Part shown: positions 43,394 to 52,372 of the stretch, piece by piece
Layout: each line of letters opens with the position of its first letter
Numbering within the stretch: position 1 is the first letter of the stretch
Assembly: GCF_002355475.1 (NCBI RefSeq)
Contig: NZ_AP014862.1
Span: 1,116,001 to 1,180,000 of the forward strand
Direction: 5' to 3'
DNA length: 64,000 nucleotides
Source of the DNA: Pseudomonas furukawaii
GTDB taxonomy: Bacteria > Pseudomonadota > Gammaproteobacteria > Pseudomonadales > Pseudomonadaceae
Notes under the pieces: model-generated
What the model was told of the DNA's origin: nothing
Seen by the model: the letters and a program-made list of their open reading frames with translations, nothing else
Database searches by the model: none
Position numbers and translations under genes: made by a program

Positions 43394-44542
43394 ATGATCA
43401 CCAGCAAGCTGCCCAACGTCGGCACCACCATCTTCACCCAGATGTCCCAACTGGCCGCCGAAGTCGGCGCCATCAACCTGTCCCAGGGCTTTCCCGACTT
43501 TCCCGCGCCGGTGGCGCTGTGCGAGGCCGTGGGCAAGCACATCGCCCTGGGCCACAACCAGTACGCCCCGATGACCGGCCTGCCGGCCCTGCGTGAGCAG
43601 GTGGCGAGCAAGGTCGCCAGCTTCTATGGGCGTTCGGTCAGCGCCGACAGCGAGGTGACCATCACCCCGGGCGCTACCGAAGCCATCTTCTGCGCCCTCC
43701 AGGCGGTGGTGCGCGCCGGTGACGAGGTCATCGTCCTCGACCCCTGCTACGACAGTTACGAGCCCTCGGTGGAGCTCGCTGGCGGCCGCTGCGTTCACGT
43801 GCCGTTGGCATTGCCGGGGTTCTCCATCGACTGGCAGCGGATGACGGACGCCCTGAGCCCCCGCACCCGCATGATCATCCTGAACAGCCCCCACAATCCC
43901 AGCGGTGCGCTGATTTCCCGCGCCGAGCTGGACTGGTTGGCGGCGCTGATCCGTGACCGCGACATCTACCTGGTTTCCGACGAGGTCTACGAACACCTGG
44001 TGTTCGACGGCGTGGGTCACGTCAGCGTACTGGCTCACGACGAACTCTATGCCCGCGCCTTCGTGGTCAGCTCCTTCGGCAAGACCTACCACGTCACCGG
44101 CTGGAAGACCGGCTATGTGGTGGCGCCGCCAGCGCTGTCGGCGGAGCTGCGCAAGGTCCACCAGTACGTCAACTTCTGCGGCGTCACGCCGCTGCAGTGG
44201 GCGCTGGCCGACTTCATGGCCGCCCACCCGGAGCACCTGGCCGAGTTGCCGGGCTTCTACCAGGCCAAGCGCGACCTCTTCTGCGACTTGCTGGCGGACT
44301 CCCGTTTCCGTTTCACCCGTGCCGCCGGGACCTACTTCCAACTGGTGGACTACAGCGCCATCCGCCCCGACCTGGACGATGTGGCCATGTCCGAATGGCT
44401 CACCCGCGAGCACGGCGTGGCCGCCATTCCGGTATCGGTCTTCTACCGAGAGGCCCCCAGGGACCTGCGGCTGGTGCGCTTCTGCTTCGCCAAACGTGAG
44501 GAGACGCTGCGTCAGGCAGCGGAGAAACTATGCGCGATCTGA
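43394..44542 (+). CDS. ybdL: PLP-dependent aminotransferase, YbdL-like (methionine/glutamine transaminase group)
   Basis: 382 aa from the ATG at 43394 (MITSKLPNVGTTIFTQMSQLA); an in-frame ATG at 43358 would add 12 residues. Fold-type I. 'INLSQGFPDFPAP', 'NSPHNPSGALIS' and the PLP lysine K230 in 'SSFGKTYHVTGWKTGYV' match E. coli YbdL, which prefers methionine, histidine and phenylalanine as amino donors. It overlaps the omega-amidase gene by 13 bp. The pair suggests transamination with glutamine followed by clearance of the 2-oxo acid amide, or KMTB recycling in methionine salvage. Confidence 0.9.
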   Translation: MITSKLPNVGTTIFTQMSQLAAEVGAINLSQGFPDFPAPVALCEAVGKHIALGHNQYAPMTGLPALREQVASKVASFYGRSVSADSEVTITPGATEAIFCALQAVVRAGDEVIVLDPCYDSYEPSVELAGGRCVHVPLALPGFSIDWQRMTDALSPRTRMIILNSPHNPSGALISRAELDWLAALIRDRDIYLVSDEVYEHLVFDGVGHVSVLAHDELYARAFVVSSFGKTYHVTGWKTGYVVAPPALSAELRKVHQYVNFCGVTPLQWALADFMAAHPEHLAELPGFYQAKRDLFCDLLADSRFRFTRAAGTYFQLVDYSAIRPDLDDVAMSEWLTREHGVAAIPVSVFYREAPRDLRLVRFCFAKREETLRQAAEKLCAI

Positions 44543-45324
44543 GCTCCCTGCCCGACCTGAAGCTGGCCCTGGTACAGACCACCCTGGCCTGGCACGACCG
44601 TGAGGCCAACCTGGCCCGTTTCGAGGCGTTGCTGGACCAGGCCCGAGGCGCCGACCTGGTGATCCTGCCGGAGATGTTCACCACCGGCTTCTCCATGGAC
44701 TCCGAAAATCTGGCCGAGCCCGAACAGGGACCGACCCACGCCTGGCTGCGTCAACAGGCCAAGCGGATCGATGCGGTGATCACCGGCAGCCTGATCATCC
44801 GCGTCGCGGATGGTACGCACCGCAACCGCCTGCTCTGGGCGCGCCCGGATGGCGAGGTGCTGCATTACGACAAGCGCCACCTGTTCCGCATGGCCGGCGA
44901 GCACAAGCACTACAGCCCGGGCGAGGTGCAGGCGCTGTTCGAACTCAAGGGCTGGCGGGTGCGGCCCTTGATCTGCTACGACCTGCGCTTCCCGGTCTGG
45001 AGCCGTGACTCCCAGGACACCGACCTGCTGCTCTACACCGCCAACTGGCCGGCCGCGCGCCGTCACCACTGGAATCGCCTGATTCCCGCGCGGGCCATCG
45101 AGAACCTCTGTTATGTGGCGGCGGTGAACCGCGTAGGCACCGACGGCAAGGGCCACCCCTACAGCGGCGACAGCCAGGTGCTGGACTTCCAGGGCGAGTC
45201 CCTGCTGGACGCCGGCGACGGCGACGGCGTGTTTCACGCGAGCCTCTCCGCCGCGCAACTGGCGGCCTACCGAGAGCGCTTCCCCGCCTACCTGGATGCG
45301 GATGATTTCACCCTGGCGAGATGA
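44530..45324 (+). CDS. yafV: Omega-amidase YafV (nitrilase superfamily)
   Basis: 264 aa. The nitrilase triad E48 ('LPEMFTTGF'), K115 ('HYDKRHLF') and C149 ('PLICYDLRFPVW') is intact. YafV/Nit2 enzymes hydrolyse 2-oxoglutaramate and 2-oxosuccinamate. Start ATG at 44530 lies inside the aminotransferase gene, so the two are translationally coupled, and the chemistry is consecutive: a glutamine transaminase makes the omega-amide substrate. A 10-bp hairpin lies 14 bp after the stop. Confidence 0.93.
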   Translation: MRDLSSLPDLKLALVQTTLAWHDREANLARFEALLDQARGADLVILPEMFTTGFSMDSENLAEPEQGPTHAWLRQQAKRIDAVITGSLIIRVADGTHRNRLLWARPDGEVLHYDKRHLFRMAGEHKHYSPGEVQALFELKGWRVRPLICYDLRFPVWSRDSQDTDLLLYTANWPAARRHHWNRLIPARAIENLCYVAAVNRVGTDGKGHPYSGDSQVLDFQGESLLDAGDGDGVFHASLSAAQLAAYRERFPAYLDADDFTLAR

Positions 45325-45338
45325 TCCAGCCGCCATCG

Positions 45339-45365
45339 CCTGGTGGGCGCTCAGGGCCCGCCAGG
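45339..45365 (+). terminator. Possible terminator after yafV
   Basis: CCTGGTGGGC and GCCCGCCAGG form a 10-bp stem (one G-T pair) with a 7-nt loop just after the yafV stop. The following bases (TCGCTTCCG) are only weakly T-rich. Confidence 0.5.
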
Positions 45366-45537
45366 TCGCTTCCGTCTAGTACCCGTCCGAAATGACCCGC
45401 CTTTGTTTTACAGGAACCCGGGCCCCCGCCTAGGATCCACCCCGCCGGCAATAACCCCCTTCCTTCCATTTCCCAGCGCGGATCGCTTGCCTGTGCCGCT
45501 GTGCCAGGTGTCGCGCTGGAAACCTTCAGGACTGGTC

Positions 45538-48468
45538 ATGCCGAGCCCTAGACTGACTGCGTTATCCCGTTCCACCCGCCACTGGGTGGCCTCCCTTGGC
45601 ACCGCCGCGCTGCTGCCCCTGGTCGCGCCGGCACAGGCCGATACGATCCGGGCCCCGGGTCCGACCGACCATGAAGTGACCACGCTCAAGGGACACTTCA
45701 TCGATACCCGGGCCTTCAAGCCGACCCTGCTGCGCAACCAGGTCCCCGTGGGCAGCGAGCGCCTGAGGGAAGAAACCGGCCTGGATATCCGCCGCCTGGA
45801 AGCCGACGGCCACGACCGCTTCCCCGGGCTGCAGGTACTGATCGGACGTGCCGAGAACCGCCAGCGCAACGCCATGGGTGCCAGCGAGATCTACATCGCC
45901 ACCCGCGACGATGGTCGCTTCGTGGCGCTGCTGCCGGATGCCGGGACCATCATCCGTGGCGATGCGGACGGCGAGCAGACCCTGATCCGCTTCGACGCGC
46001 TCCACGCTCACGCGCCCCATGTGGTCGACTCCCTGGAGCCACTGCGACAGGAGTTGCCCGGAACGATGGAAAGCCGTAGCGGCCAGCGCAGCCTGGCCCT
46101 GAACCGCAACGCTGCGGGCGAACTGGTCATCGACTTGCTGGCGGGATTCTCGGCCAGATCGGCGACCTACATCGGCGACCACGAGGCCTATGCGCTGGCC
46201 CAGGTGGCGTCGGTCAACCGCGCCCTCGAGCAATCCCGGGTACCGGGCGTGCGCCTGCGCCTGGTGGGAACCCAGGTTTTGCCGGATGACCTCCCCGTCA
46301 CCACGGCCAGCCTGAGTCGGCTCGGCAGTCTCTTCGCCGACGGCATGGGCCGCTACAGCCCGGACCTGGTGGCCGCCTTCGTGGTGGGGGAGCCTAAGCA
46401 GGACACCGCCGTGGGCTGGGCCTATGTCAATGGTCGCTACAGCATTAACTACATCAACTCGGCGGCGGTGTTCCGTCATGAGGTGGCGCATAACGCCGGC
46501 GGCAGCCACTGCTCCGACGGCAGCAGCCACAAGTTCGGCTACAACAACGGACGGGTGGGCACCATCCTCTGCGGCAACCAGGTGCCGTTCTTCTCCAACC
46601 CCGAACTGAAAGACCGCCTCGGCCTGCCTCTGGGAGACGCGAGAACCGCCAATATGGCCCGGGTCTGGCGGGAAAACGCGGCGAAGATGTCGGCCTACAG
46701 CCCTTCGGTCGTCGCGCTGGAGGAAGAGCGGCAAGACCGCCTGCTGGAAGAGCGTGTGAGCCTGGGCCGCGACCAGTGGCACTACATCCCGCTGGACGTG
46801 CCGGAAGGCACCCGGCGCCTGGTAATCCTGGGCAGCCTGGGGGACGGCTCCGACCGAGGCAACGACCGGGCTGCCCTGTTGCTCAAGCGAGGTGCGAAGC
46901 CCACCGCCGACGATCATGACCTGGCCTCCCGGGACAGCATCTCGCCCTTCCTGGCCCTGGATGAACCGGCCCCGGGACGCTGGTACCTGGCGGTTCGCCC
47001 CGAGAAGGGCAGGGCGCTGGAGGATATGCACCTTCAGAGCTTCGCCTATGCCGTCGAGAAGGATCACGCCAAGGCGCGCTACCTGCGCCTGGTGGCCACG
47101 TCTTCCATCGATGGCAAGGCGCTGGCCAGCGCCGCCGAGTTGAACCTGGCCGATGCCAGGGGGCGACTGCTGTCCCGGGAGGGCTGGCGAGTTCACTCGG
47201 TGAGCAGCGCGAACGCGGCATCCGAGGGAGGCAGCCATGCCATCGATGGCCGTGCCAACTCTTACTGGACCACGGTGCCGGGCGCCGCCTACCCCCATGA
47301 GATGGTCATCGACCTGGGAGCGGAGCAGCGCTTCTCCCAGCTCCACTACCTGCCCCAGCAGGTGCGCGGCCTGGAGGGAAACATCAAGGGCTACCGCATC
47401 TATGGCAGCGATTCCCCGACGGGCGACTGGTCGCTGCTGGGCGAGGGCGAGTTCGCCGCCACCAACGATGTCCAGGTAGCCGGCCTGAAAGCCCGCGAGG
47501 CGGCCCAGCCGCCCCTGGTGGCGATCGCCGGGGTGACCGAAGCCGAGGCCGGCGCAGCCGTCACCCTGGACGCCTCCGCATCCAGCGATCCCCAGGGCGG
47601 CGCCCTGAGTTACGCCTGGTCGGTAACGCCGCGCCTGGATTACGAGTTCGATGGCCCAAGGCTGGCGTTCAAGGCCCCGGAACTGGACCGGGACACGCGT
47701 TACGTCTTCACCCTGACCCTGGACAATGGCCGCAAGAGCGCCAGCAGCCAGCACCCGGTGCTGGTCAAGGCCCATCGCAGCCTTGGCTGTCAGCCGGACT
47801 GGAGTGCCCAGACCATCTACTGGCAGGGGGACAAGGTACAGCTCGGCGGAAGGCTGTTCGAGGCCCGCTGGTGGAGCCGTGGCCAGCGGCCCGGGGATCC
47901 CGCGTTCACCGGTGGCGAAGGCAGCGGCAAGGTCTGGAGTGACCTCGGCGCCTGCCAGGGAGACGCCAAACCCGAAACCCCGCCGGCCGAGCCGCCCGCG
48001 ATTCTGCCACCCCAGGCCAGCATCGATGGGCTGTCCGAGGCCCGTGCCGGTGACAGCGTCAGGCTCAGCGCCGCTGGGTCCAGCGATCCCAATGGCCTGC
48101 CGTTGACTTACCGCTGGAGCGTGACGCCGTCCCTGGACTTCCAGGCCAAGGGCGCCGACCTGAGCTTTGTCGCGCCGAAACTGGACAAGGACCAGACCTA
48201 CAGCTTCAGCCTGGTGCTCGGCAACGGTCACCACCAGGTGACCCGCAACCACCAGGTACGGGTACAGGGCGAGCCGACCCAGCACCCCGGGGCCTGCGCC
48301 CAACCCTGGTCCGCTGGCGCCGTCTACCGGGAACAGGACCAGGTCACCCATGGCGGGCGCCTCTACCAGGCCCGTTGGTGGACCCGGGGCAGCGAACCCG
48401 GCAATCCGGCCTTCACCGGCGCCGATGGCAGCGGCAAGGTCTGGCGCGACCAGGGAACCTGCCGCTGA
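45538..48468 (+). CDS. Secreted multidomain metzincin-type zinc protease with discoidin-like, PKD-like and two chitin-binding domains
   Basis: 976 aa from the ATG at 45538 (AGGA 10 nt upstream). A Sec signal peptide (about 1-34, ending APAQA) precedes the protease. The zinc motif H314-E-V-A-H318-N-A-G321-G-S-H324 is the HExxHxxGxxH of metzincins, followed by 'FFSNPELKDRLGLPLGD'. A beta-domain (about 400-510), a discoidin/F5-8C-like domain (about 511-655), PKD-like 1 (about 658-745), CBM5/12 1 (about 752-807, 'EARWWSRGQRPGDPAFTG'), PKD-like 2 (about 822-908) and CBM5/12 2 (about 918-976) follow. It probably exits through type II secretion and works on chitin- or glycan-associated protein. An upstream in-frame extension has no signal peptide and is rejected. 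Confidence 0.88.
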   Translation: MPSPRLTALSRSTRHWVASLGTAALLPLVAPAQADTIRAPGPTDHEVTTLKGHFIDTRAFKPTLLRNQVPVGSERLREETGLDIRRLEADGHDRFPGLQVLIGRAENRQRNAMGASEIYIATRDDGRFVALLPDAGTIIRGDADGEQTLIRFDALHAHAPHVVDSLEPLRQELPGTMESRSGQRSLALNRNAAGELVIDLLAGFSARSATYIGDHEAYALAQVASVNRALEQSRVPGVRLRLVGTQVLPDDLPVTTASLSRLGSLFADGMGRYSPDLVAAFVVGEPKQDTAVGWAYVNGRYSINYINSAAVFRHEVAHNAGGSHCSDGSSHKFGYNNGRVGTILCGNQVPFFSNPELKDRLGLPLGDARTANMARVWRENAAKMSAYSPSVVALEEERQDRLLEERVSLGRDQWHYIPLDVPEGTRRLVILGSLGDGSDRGNDRAALLLKRGAKPTADDHDLASRDSISPFLALDEPAPGRWYLAVRPEKGRALEDMHLQSFAYAVEKDHAKARYLRLVATSSIDGKALASAAELNLADARGRLLSREGWRVHSVSSANAASEGGSHAIDGRANSYWTTVPGAAYPHEMVIDLGAEQRFSQLHYLPQQVRGLEGNIKGYRIYGSDSPTGDWSLLGEGEFAATNDVQVAGLKAREAAQPPLVAIAGVTEAEAGAAVTLDASASSDPQGGALSYAWSVTPRLDYEFDGPRLAFKAPELDRDTRYVFTLTLDNGRKSASSQHPVLVKAHRSLGCQPDWSAQTIYWQGDKVQLGGRLFEARWWSRGQRPGDPAFTGGEGSGKVWSDLGACQGDAKPETPPAEPPAILPPQASIDGLSEARAGDSVRLSAAGSSDPNGLPLTYRWSVTPSLDFQAKGADLSFVAPKLDKDQTYSFSLVLGNGHHQVTRNHQVRVQGEPTQHPGACAQPWSAGAVYREQDQVTHGGRLYQARWWTRGSEPGNPAFTGADGSGKVWRDQGTCR

Positions 48469-48552
48469 GGCCCGGCGACCGGCCTGCCACTGGCGGGCCG
48501 GTCGCCAACTCCTTAGCATTCCTCCATTGCGCAACGCGGCGGGAATGCACCC

Positions 48553-48918
48553 ATGAGTGAACATCATGCCCTGCCAGCCTCGGGTTCGAGGCTGGCATTG
48601 GGGGACAAGGTCTACAACACGCCGGTGGAGGTCACCCTGGCCGTGATCGGCGGCAAGTGGAAGGCCCTGCTGCTCTACCACCTGATTCCGGGCACCCGGC
48701 GATTCTCCGAGCTGCGCCGTCTGGTGCCGGACATCACCGAGAAGGTGCTGGCCCAGCAACTGCGGGAGCTGGAGCGGGACGGGGTGGTGGTCCGCGCCGT
48801 CTACGCCGAAATGCCGCCCCGGGTGGAGTACAGCCTGACGGAGCACGGCCTGAGCCTGCGTCCGGTGCTGGATGCCATGTGCGCCTGGGGCAAGTGCCAC
48901 TGGCAGCAGCAGGGCTAG
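48553..48918 (+). CDS. HxlR-family transcriptional regulator
   Basis: 121 aa winged-HTH regulator: '[60 protein letters not shown]' is the HxlR signature, followed by the wing 'VEYSLTEHG'. Two Cys near the C-terminus ('[10 protein letters not shown]') could be redox- or aldehyde-sensing but this is untested. It follows the protease gene by 84 bp; its usual divergent target gene is not obvious here, as leuA is convergent. Confidence 0.92.
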   Translation: MSEHHALPASGSRLALGDKVYNTPVEVTLAVIGGKWKALLLYHLIPGTRRFSELRRLVPDITEKVLAQQLRELERDGVVVRAVYAEMPPRVEYSLTEHGLSLRPVLDAMCAWGKCHWQQQG

Positions 48919-48945
48919 TCCCGGCGTTCTCCCGCCCCCGAAACG

Positions 48946-48975
48946 AAGAACCCCGCCGACCGGCGGGGTTCTTTT
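48946..48975. terminator. Bidirectional terminator between the HxlR gene and leuA
   Basis: AAGAACCCCGCCG and CGGCGGGGTTCTT form a long stem, then TTT on the plus strand; the A-rich 5' side (GAAACGAAGAA) serves the minus strand. It separates two convergent genes. Confidence 0.88.
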
Positions 48976-48990
48976 TCAGCGTCGTACCAC

Positions 48991-50661
48991 TCAGGCCGCT
49001 TCAGCCTCGGCCTGGCTCAGGGCGCGGTTCAGCGCGCTGAACAGGGCACGGAAGCTGGCGGTGGTGAGGTTCTCGTCGATGCCGATGCCGTGCAGTGCAC
49101 GACCGCCATTGACCCGCAGCTCGATGTACGCGGCGGCCTTGGCGTTTGTGCCGGCGCCGATGGCATGCTCGGAGTAGTCCATCACCTCCACCTTCACCGG
49201 CAGGCTGGCCACCAGGGCCTCCAGCGGGCCCTTGCCCATGCCGCGCAGGTGCTGGGTGTCGCCCTTGACCTGGACTTCGATATCCACCGCGCTGGTGCCG
49301 TTCTCCTCCTGCAGGCGATGGCCTTTCAGGGTGTAGGGCGTGGTCGCCTGCAGGTACTCGCTGTCCAGCAGGGCGTAGATCTGCTCGGCGGTCATCTCCA
49401 GGCCGAGACGGTCGGTCTCCTTCTGCACCACCTGGCTGAACTCGATCTGCATGCGGCGGGGCAGGCTGATGCCGTACTCCTGCTCCAGCAGGAAGGTGAT
49501 GCCGCCCTTGCCGGACTGGCTGTTGACGCGGATGACCGCCTCGTAGCTGCGGCCGATGTCGGCCGGGTCGATCGGCAGGTAGGGCACTTCCCAGAGGGCG
49601 TCGTCCTGCTGCTGGGCGAAGCCCTTGCGGATGGCGTCCTGGTGGGAGCCGGAGAAGGCGGTGTGCACCAGGTCGCCCACATAGGGATGACGCGGGTGGA
49701 CCGGCAGCTGGTTGCACTCCTCCACCACCTTGCGCACGGCGTCGATGTCGGAGAAGTCCAGCTGCGGGTGCAGGCCCTGGGTGTACATGTTCAGCGCCAG
49801 GGTCACCAGGTCGACGTTGCCGGTACGCTCGCCGTTGCCGAACAGGCAGCCTTCCACGCGGTCGGCACCGGCCATCAGGCCCAGCTCGGTGGCGGCCACG
49901 CCGGTACCCCGGTCATTGTGGGTGTGCAGGCTGATGATCACCGAGTCGCGGCGGCTGATGCGGCGGCCGAACCACTCGATCTGGTCGGCGTACACGTTCG
50001 GGGTGGCGCATTCCACGGTGGCCGGCAGGTTGAGGATGATCTTCTTCTCGGGAGTGGGCTGCCAGACGCCGATCACGGCGTCGCAGACCTCGACGGCGAA
50101 GTCCAGCTCGGTGGAGCTGAAGATCTCCGGCGAGTACTGGAAGGTCCAGTCGGTTTCCGGCTGCTTGGCGGCCAGTTCGCGGATCAGGGTGGCGGCCTTC
50201 ACGGCGATGTCGACCACGCCGGCCTTGTCCTGGTTGAAGACGATGCGGCGGAAGGACGGCGCGGTGGCGTTGTAGACGTGGACGATGGCTTTCTTCGCGC
50301 CCTTCAGGGACTCGAAGGTGCGGGTGATCAGGTCCTCGCGGGCCTGGGTCAGCACCTGGATGGTCACGTCATCGGGAATGTGGCCGCCCTCGATCAGTTC
50401 GCGGACGAAGTTGAAGTCGGTATCGGAGGCGGAGGGGAAGGCCACCTCGATCTCCTTCAGGCCCACCTGCACCAGGGTCTTGAAGAACCGCATCTTCTTC
50501 TGCGCGTCCATCGGCTCGATCAGCGACTGGTTGCCGTCGCGCAGGTCGGAGCTGCACCAGATCGGCACTTCGGTGATGGTCTTCGACGGCCAGGTACGGT
50601 CCGGCAGGTCGATGGCGGGGAAGGCGCGGTACTTCTTGGACGGATCTTTCAGCATGGTCAT
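48991..50661 (-). CDS. leuA: 2-isopropylmalate synthase
   Basis: 556 aa, the long (type 2) alpha-IPMS: acetyl-CoA plus 2-oxoisovalerate gives 2-isopropylmalate, the first leucine-specific step. R41-D42-G43-N44-Q45 and metal ligands H246-T-H248-N are present. The C-terminal LeuA dimer/allosteric domain (about 430-556, '[22 protein letters not shown]') binds leucine for feedback control. Start ATG at 50661 ([15 protein letters not shown]). A 72-bp gap with overlapping hairpins and an upstream 25-codon leucine-rich open frame suggest attenuation. Confidence 0.97.
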   Translation of the reverse strand: MTMLKDPSKKYRAFPAIDLPDRTWPSKTITEVPIWCSSDLRDGNQSLIEPMDAQKKMRFFKTLVQVGLKEIEVAFPSASDTDFNFVRELIEGGHIPDDVTIQVLTQAREDLITRTFESLKGAKKAIVHVYNATAPSFRRIVFNQDKAGVVDIAVKAATLIRELAAKQPETDWTFQYSPEIFSSTELDFAVEVCDAVIGVWQPTPEKKIILNLPATVECATPNVYADQIEWFGRRISRRDSVIISLHTHNDRGTGVAATELGLMAGADRVEGCLFGNGERTGNVDLVTLALNMYTQGLHPQLDFSDIDAVRKVVEECNQLPVHPRHPYVGDLVHTAFSGSHQDAIRKGFAQQQDDALWEVPYLPIDPADIGRSYEAVIRVNSQSGKGGITFLLEQEYGISLPRRMQIEFSQVVQKETDRLGLEMTAEQIYALLDSEYLQATTPYTLKGHRLQEENGTSAVDIEVQVKGDTQHLRGMGKGPLEALVASLPVKVEVMDYSEHAIGAGTNAKAAAYIELRVNGGRALHGIGIDENLTTASFRALFSALNRALSQAEAEAA

Positions 50662-50677
50662 GGGACGAATCCTTGTT

Positions 50678-50700
50678 CTGCGGGCCGCAGGCGGGCGGCC
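50678..50700 (-). promoter_or_regulatory. Mutually exclusive hairpins upstream of the leuA start
   Basis: On the minus strand GGCCGC-CCGCCT-GCGGCC (50700 to 50683) and CTGCG-GCC-CGCAG (50690 to 50678) share bases and cannot both form. The second ends 3-4 nt before the leuA ribosome-binding site (AAGGA). There is no T-run, so control of translation rather than termination would be the likelier outcome. Confidence 0.55.
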
Positions 50701-50733
50701 TGATTGCGAGTGGGGTGTGCGCGGCGGGGGGAT

Positions 50734-50811
50734 TCAGCTACGCAGTCGCGGGCTGACCAGTCGCAGGCAGGCGTGTTGACGCAGGAGGATGAGGGTATGT
50801 GCGGTTTTCAT
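50734..50811 (-). CDS. Candidate leuA leader peptide (25 aa)
   Basis: A 26-codon open frame from ATG at 50811, ending 72 bp before leuA. It reads MKTAHTLILLRQHACLRLVS and then PRLRS. Six of 25 residues are leucine and four arginine, with the Leu cluster LILL early. It lies in an otherwise gene-free 349-bp gap and precedes alternative hairpins, the layout of an amino-acid attenuator. The ribosome-binding site is weak. The call rests on position and composition; homology was not checked. Confidence 0.6.
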   Translation of the reverse strand: MKTAHTLILLRQHACLRLVSPRLRS

Positions 50812-51010
50812 AGGGGCTAACCCTATTCATCGTGAGTGAATATGGCAAGCATCCCAGAAAAAATGGTGAAAAAGAGCGCAAGAATCTGCAAGTGAGTTAT
50901 TTATTGCGGAAGCTTTGCGTATTTCTTGATTGAGTTGCGCTTGGTGTTGGGGCGCGCGGAAGTCCCCCCACGAATCACCCTGGATCAGGCAATTCGTGGG
51001 CAGGCAGGAC
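50812..51010. other. leuA upstream region and mscS-type gene 3' region
   Basis: 199 bp with no gene. An AT-rich stretch at about 50833-50935 probably carries the leuA promoter; I could not fix clear -35/-10 hexamers (a weak TTGCCA-17-TAGGGT is possible). A 9-bp inverted repeat (CCCACGAAT / ATTCGTGGG, 50967-51000, 16-nt loop) sits 11 bp past the channel gene stop and may be its terminator, though without T-run. Confidence 0.4.
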
Positions 51011-52234
51011 TCAATCAGCGGCGGGCAGGCGCAGGGCGCGCATGTCGGCGCCGCTCGGGTGCTGGAATACCCGCAGGCCGAACTCCGGCAGGATTGCCAG
51101 CAGGTGGTCGAAGATGTCCGACTGGATGGCCTCGTAGCGGGCCCAGGCGGTGGTGTTGGTGAAGCAGTAGAGCTCCAGGGGCAGGCCGTCGGCGGTGGGC
51201 GCCATCTGCCGCACCAGCAGGGTCATGTCCTTGCGGATATCCGGGGTTTCCCGCAGGTAATGCTCGACGTAGGCGCGGAAGGTGCCGAGGTTGGTCAGCT
51301 GGCGGCTGTTGATCGGCAGGCGATGGGGCTCGGCCAGTTGGCTGTTCCAGGACAGCAGCTCGCTTTCCTTGGCCTTGAGGTAGCCGTCCAGCAATCGAAC
51401 GCCGTGCAGCCGCGCGATCTCGTCCCGGTCCAGGAAGCGCACGCTGTTCTGGTCCAGATAGAGGGAGCGCTTGATTCGGCGCCCGCCGGACTCCTGCATG
51501 CCGCGCCAGTTCTTGAACGAGTCGGTGATGAAGCGCTTGGTGGGAATGGTGGTGATGGTCTTGTCCCAGTTCTGCACCTTCACCGTGTGCAGGGCGATGT
51601 CGATCACATCGCCGTCGGCATTCAGCTGGGGCATCTCCACCCAGTCGCCAACGCGGATGATGTCGTTGGAGGTGATCTGCACGCTGGCCACCAGGGACAG
51701 CAGCGTGTCCTGGAAGATCAGCAGCAGCACCGCGGCCATGGCGCCCAGGCCGGACAGCAGGATCAGCGGCGAGCGGTCGATCAGGCTGGCGATCATCAGG
51801 ATGGTGGCGATGGCGAAGATGGCGATCTTCAGCACCTGGATGTAGCCCTTGATGGGGCGCAGGTGGGCGTCCTTGCGGCGCTGGTAGAGGCTGTTGACGA
51901 TATTCAGCGCGGCGCTGAGCGCCAGGGCGATGGTGAGGATGATGAAGGCGGTGCAGACATTGGTGATCACCTCCACCAGGGCGCCGGGAAGGTTCGGCAC
52001 CACCTTGACGCCGAAGGCCAGCACCAGGGCCGGCACCACATTGGCCAGGCGCTTGATCAGCCCGTGGTCCTGGATCTGCGCGCCGGTGAGGCGGAACAGG
52101 CCGCGCAGGAGGATGCGCCGCACGATCCAGTTGGACAGCCACGCCAGGAAGAGGAGTACGGAGGTGCTGACGATGGTGTGCAGTTCCTGATGCTGCCGCA
52201 GCCAGTCCAGCCAGTGGGTGATTTCGCCTTGCAT
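51011..52234 (-). CDS. Mechanosensitive ion channel family protein (YbdG-like)
   Basis: 407 aa, ATG at 52234. Five hydrophobic segments (about 17-35, 62-80, 87-110, 132-150, 157-180) lead into an MscS pore-lining helix and beta-domain ('GLGAMAAVLLLIFQDTLLSLVASVQITSNDIIRVGDWVEMPQLNADGDVIDIALHTVKVQNWD'). The 'ITTIPTKRFITDSFKNWRGMQESGGRRIKRSL' insert is characteristic of the YbdG/MscM subgroup, which gives small-conductance responses to osmotic downshock. The gene stands alone between leuA and the M23 gene. Confidence 0.92.
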   Translation of the reverse strand: MQGEITHWLDWLRQHQELHTIVSTSVLLFLAWLSNWIVRRILLRGLFRLTGAQIQDHGLIKRLANVVPALVLAFGVKVVPNLPGALVEVITNVCTAFIILTIALALSAALNIVNSLYQRRKDAHLRPIKGYIQVLKIAIFAIATILMIASLIDRSPLILLSGLGAMAAVLLLIFQDTLLSLVASVQITSNDIIRVGDWVEMPQLNADGDVIDIALHTVKVQNWDKTITTIPTKRFITDSFKNWRGMQESGGRRIKRSLYLDQNSVRFLDRDEIARLHGVRLLDGYLKAKESELLSWNSQLAEPHRLPINSRQLTNLGTFRAYVEHYLRETPDIRKDMTLLVRQMAPTADGLPLELYCFTNTTAWARYEAIQSDIFDHLLAILPEFGLRVFQHPSGADMRALRLPAAD

Positions 52235-52372
52235 GGGCTGTTCCCTTCAATGATCCGATTGGGTGGGCGCGTGCCCGGGAACCGCGGGACCTTAGCAAAT
52301 CATTCTTTCGGTCCAAACCTCGGGATGTAAGCGCGGGTGTCGGCGCGGTTCCCGTCTGCGGTGGCGCGTGGC

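Noticed and set aside
45343-45537. 65-codon N-terminal extension of the metzincin gene
   Set aside because: The ATG at 45538 has a good ribosome-binding site and begins a normal Sec signal peptide; the extension would bury it.
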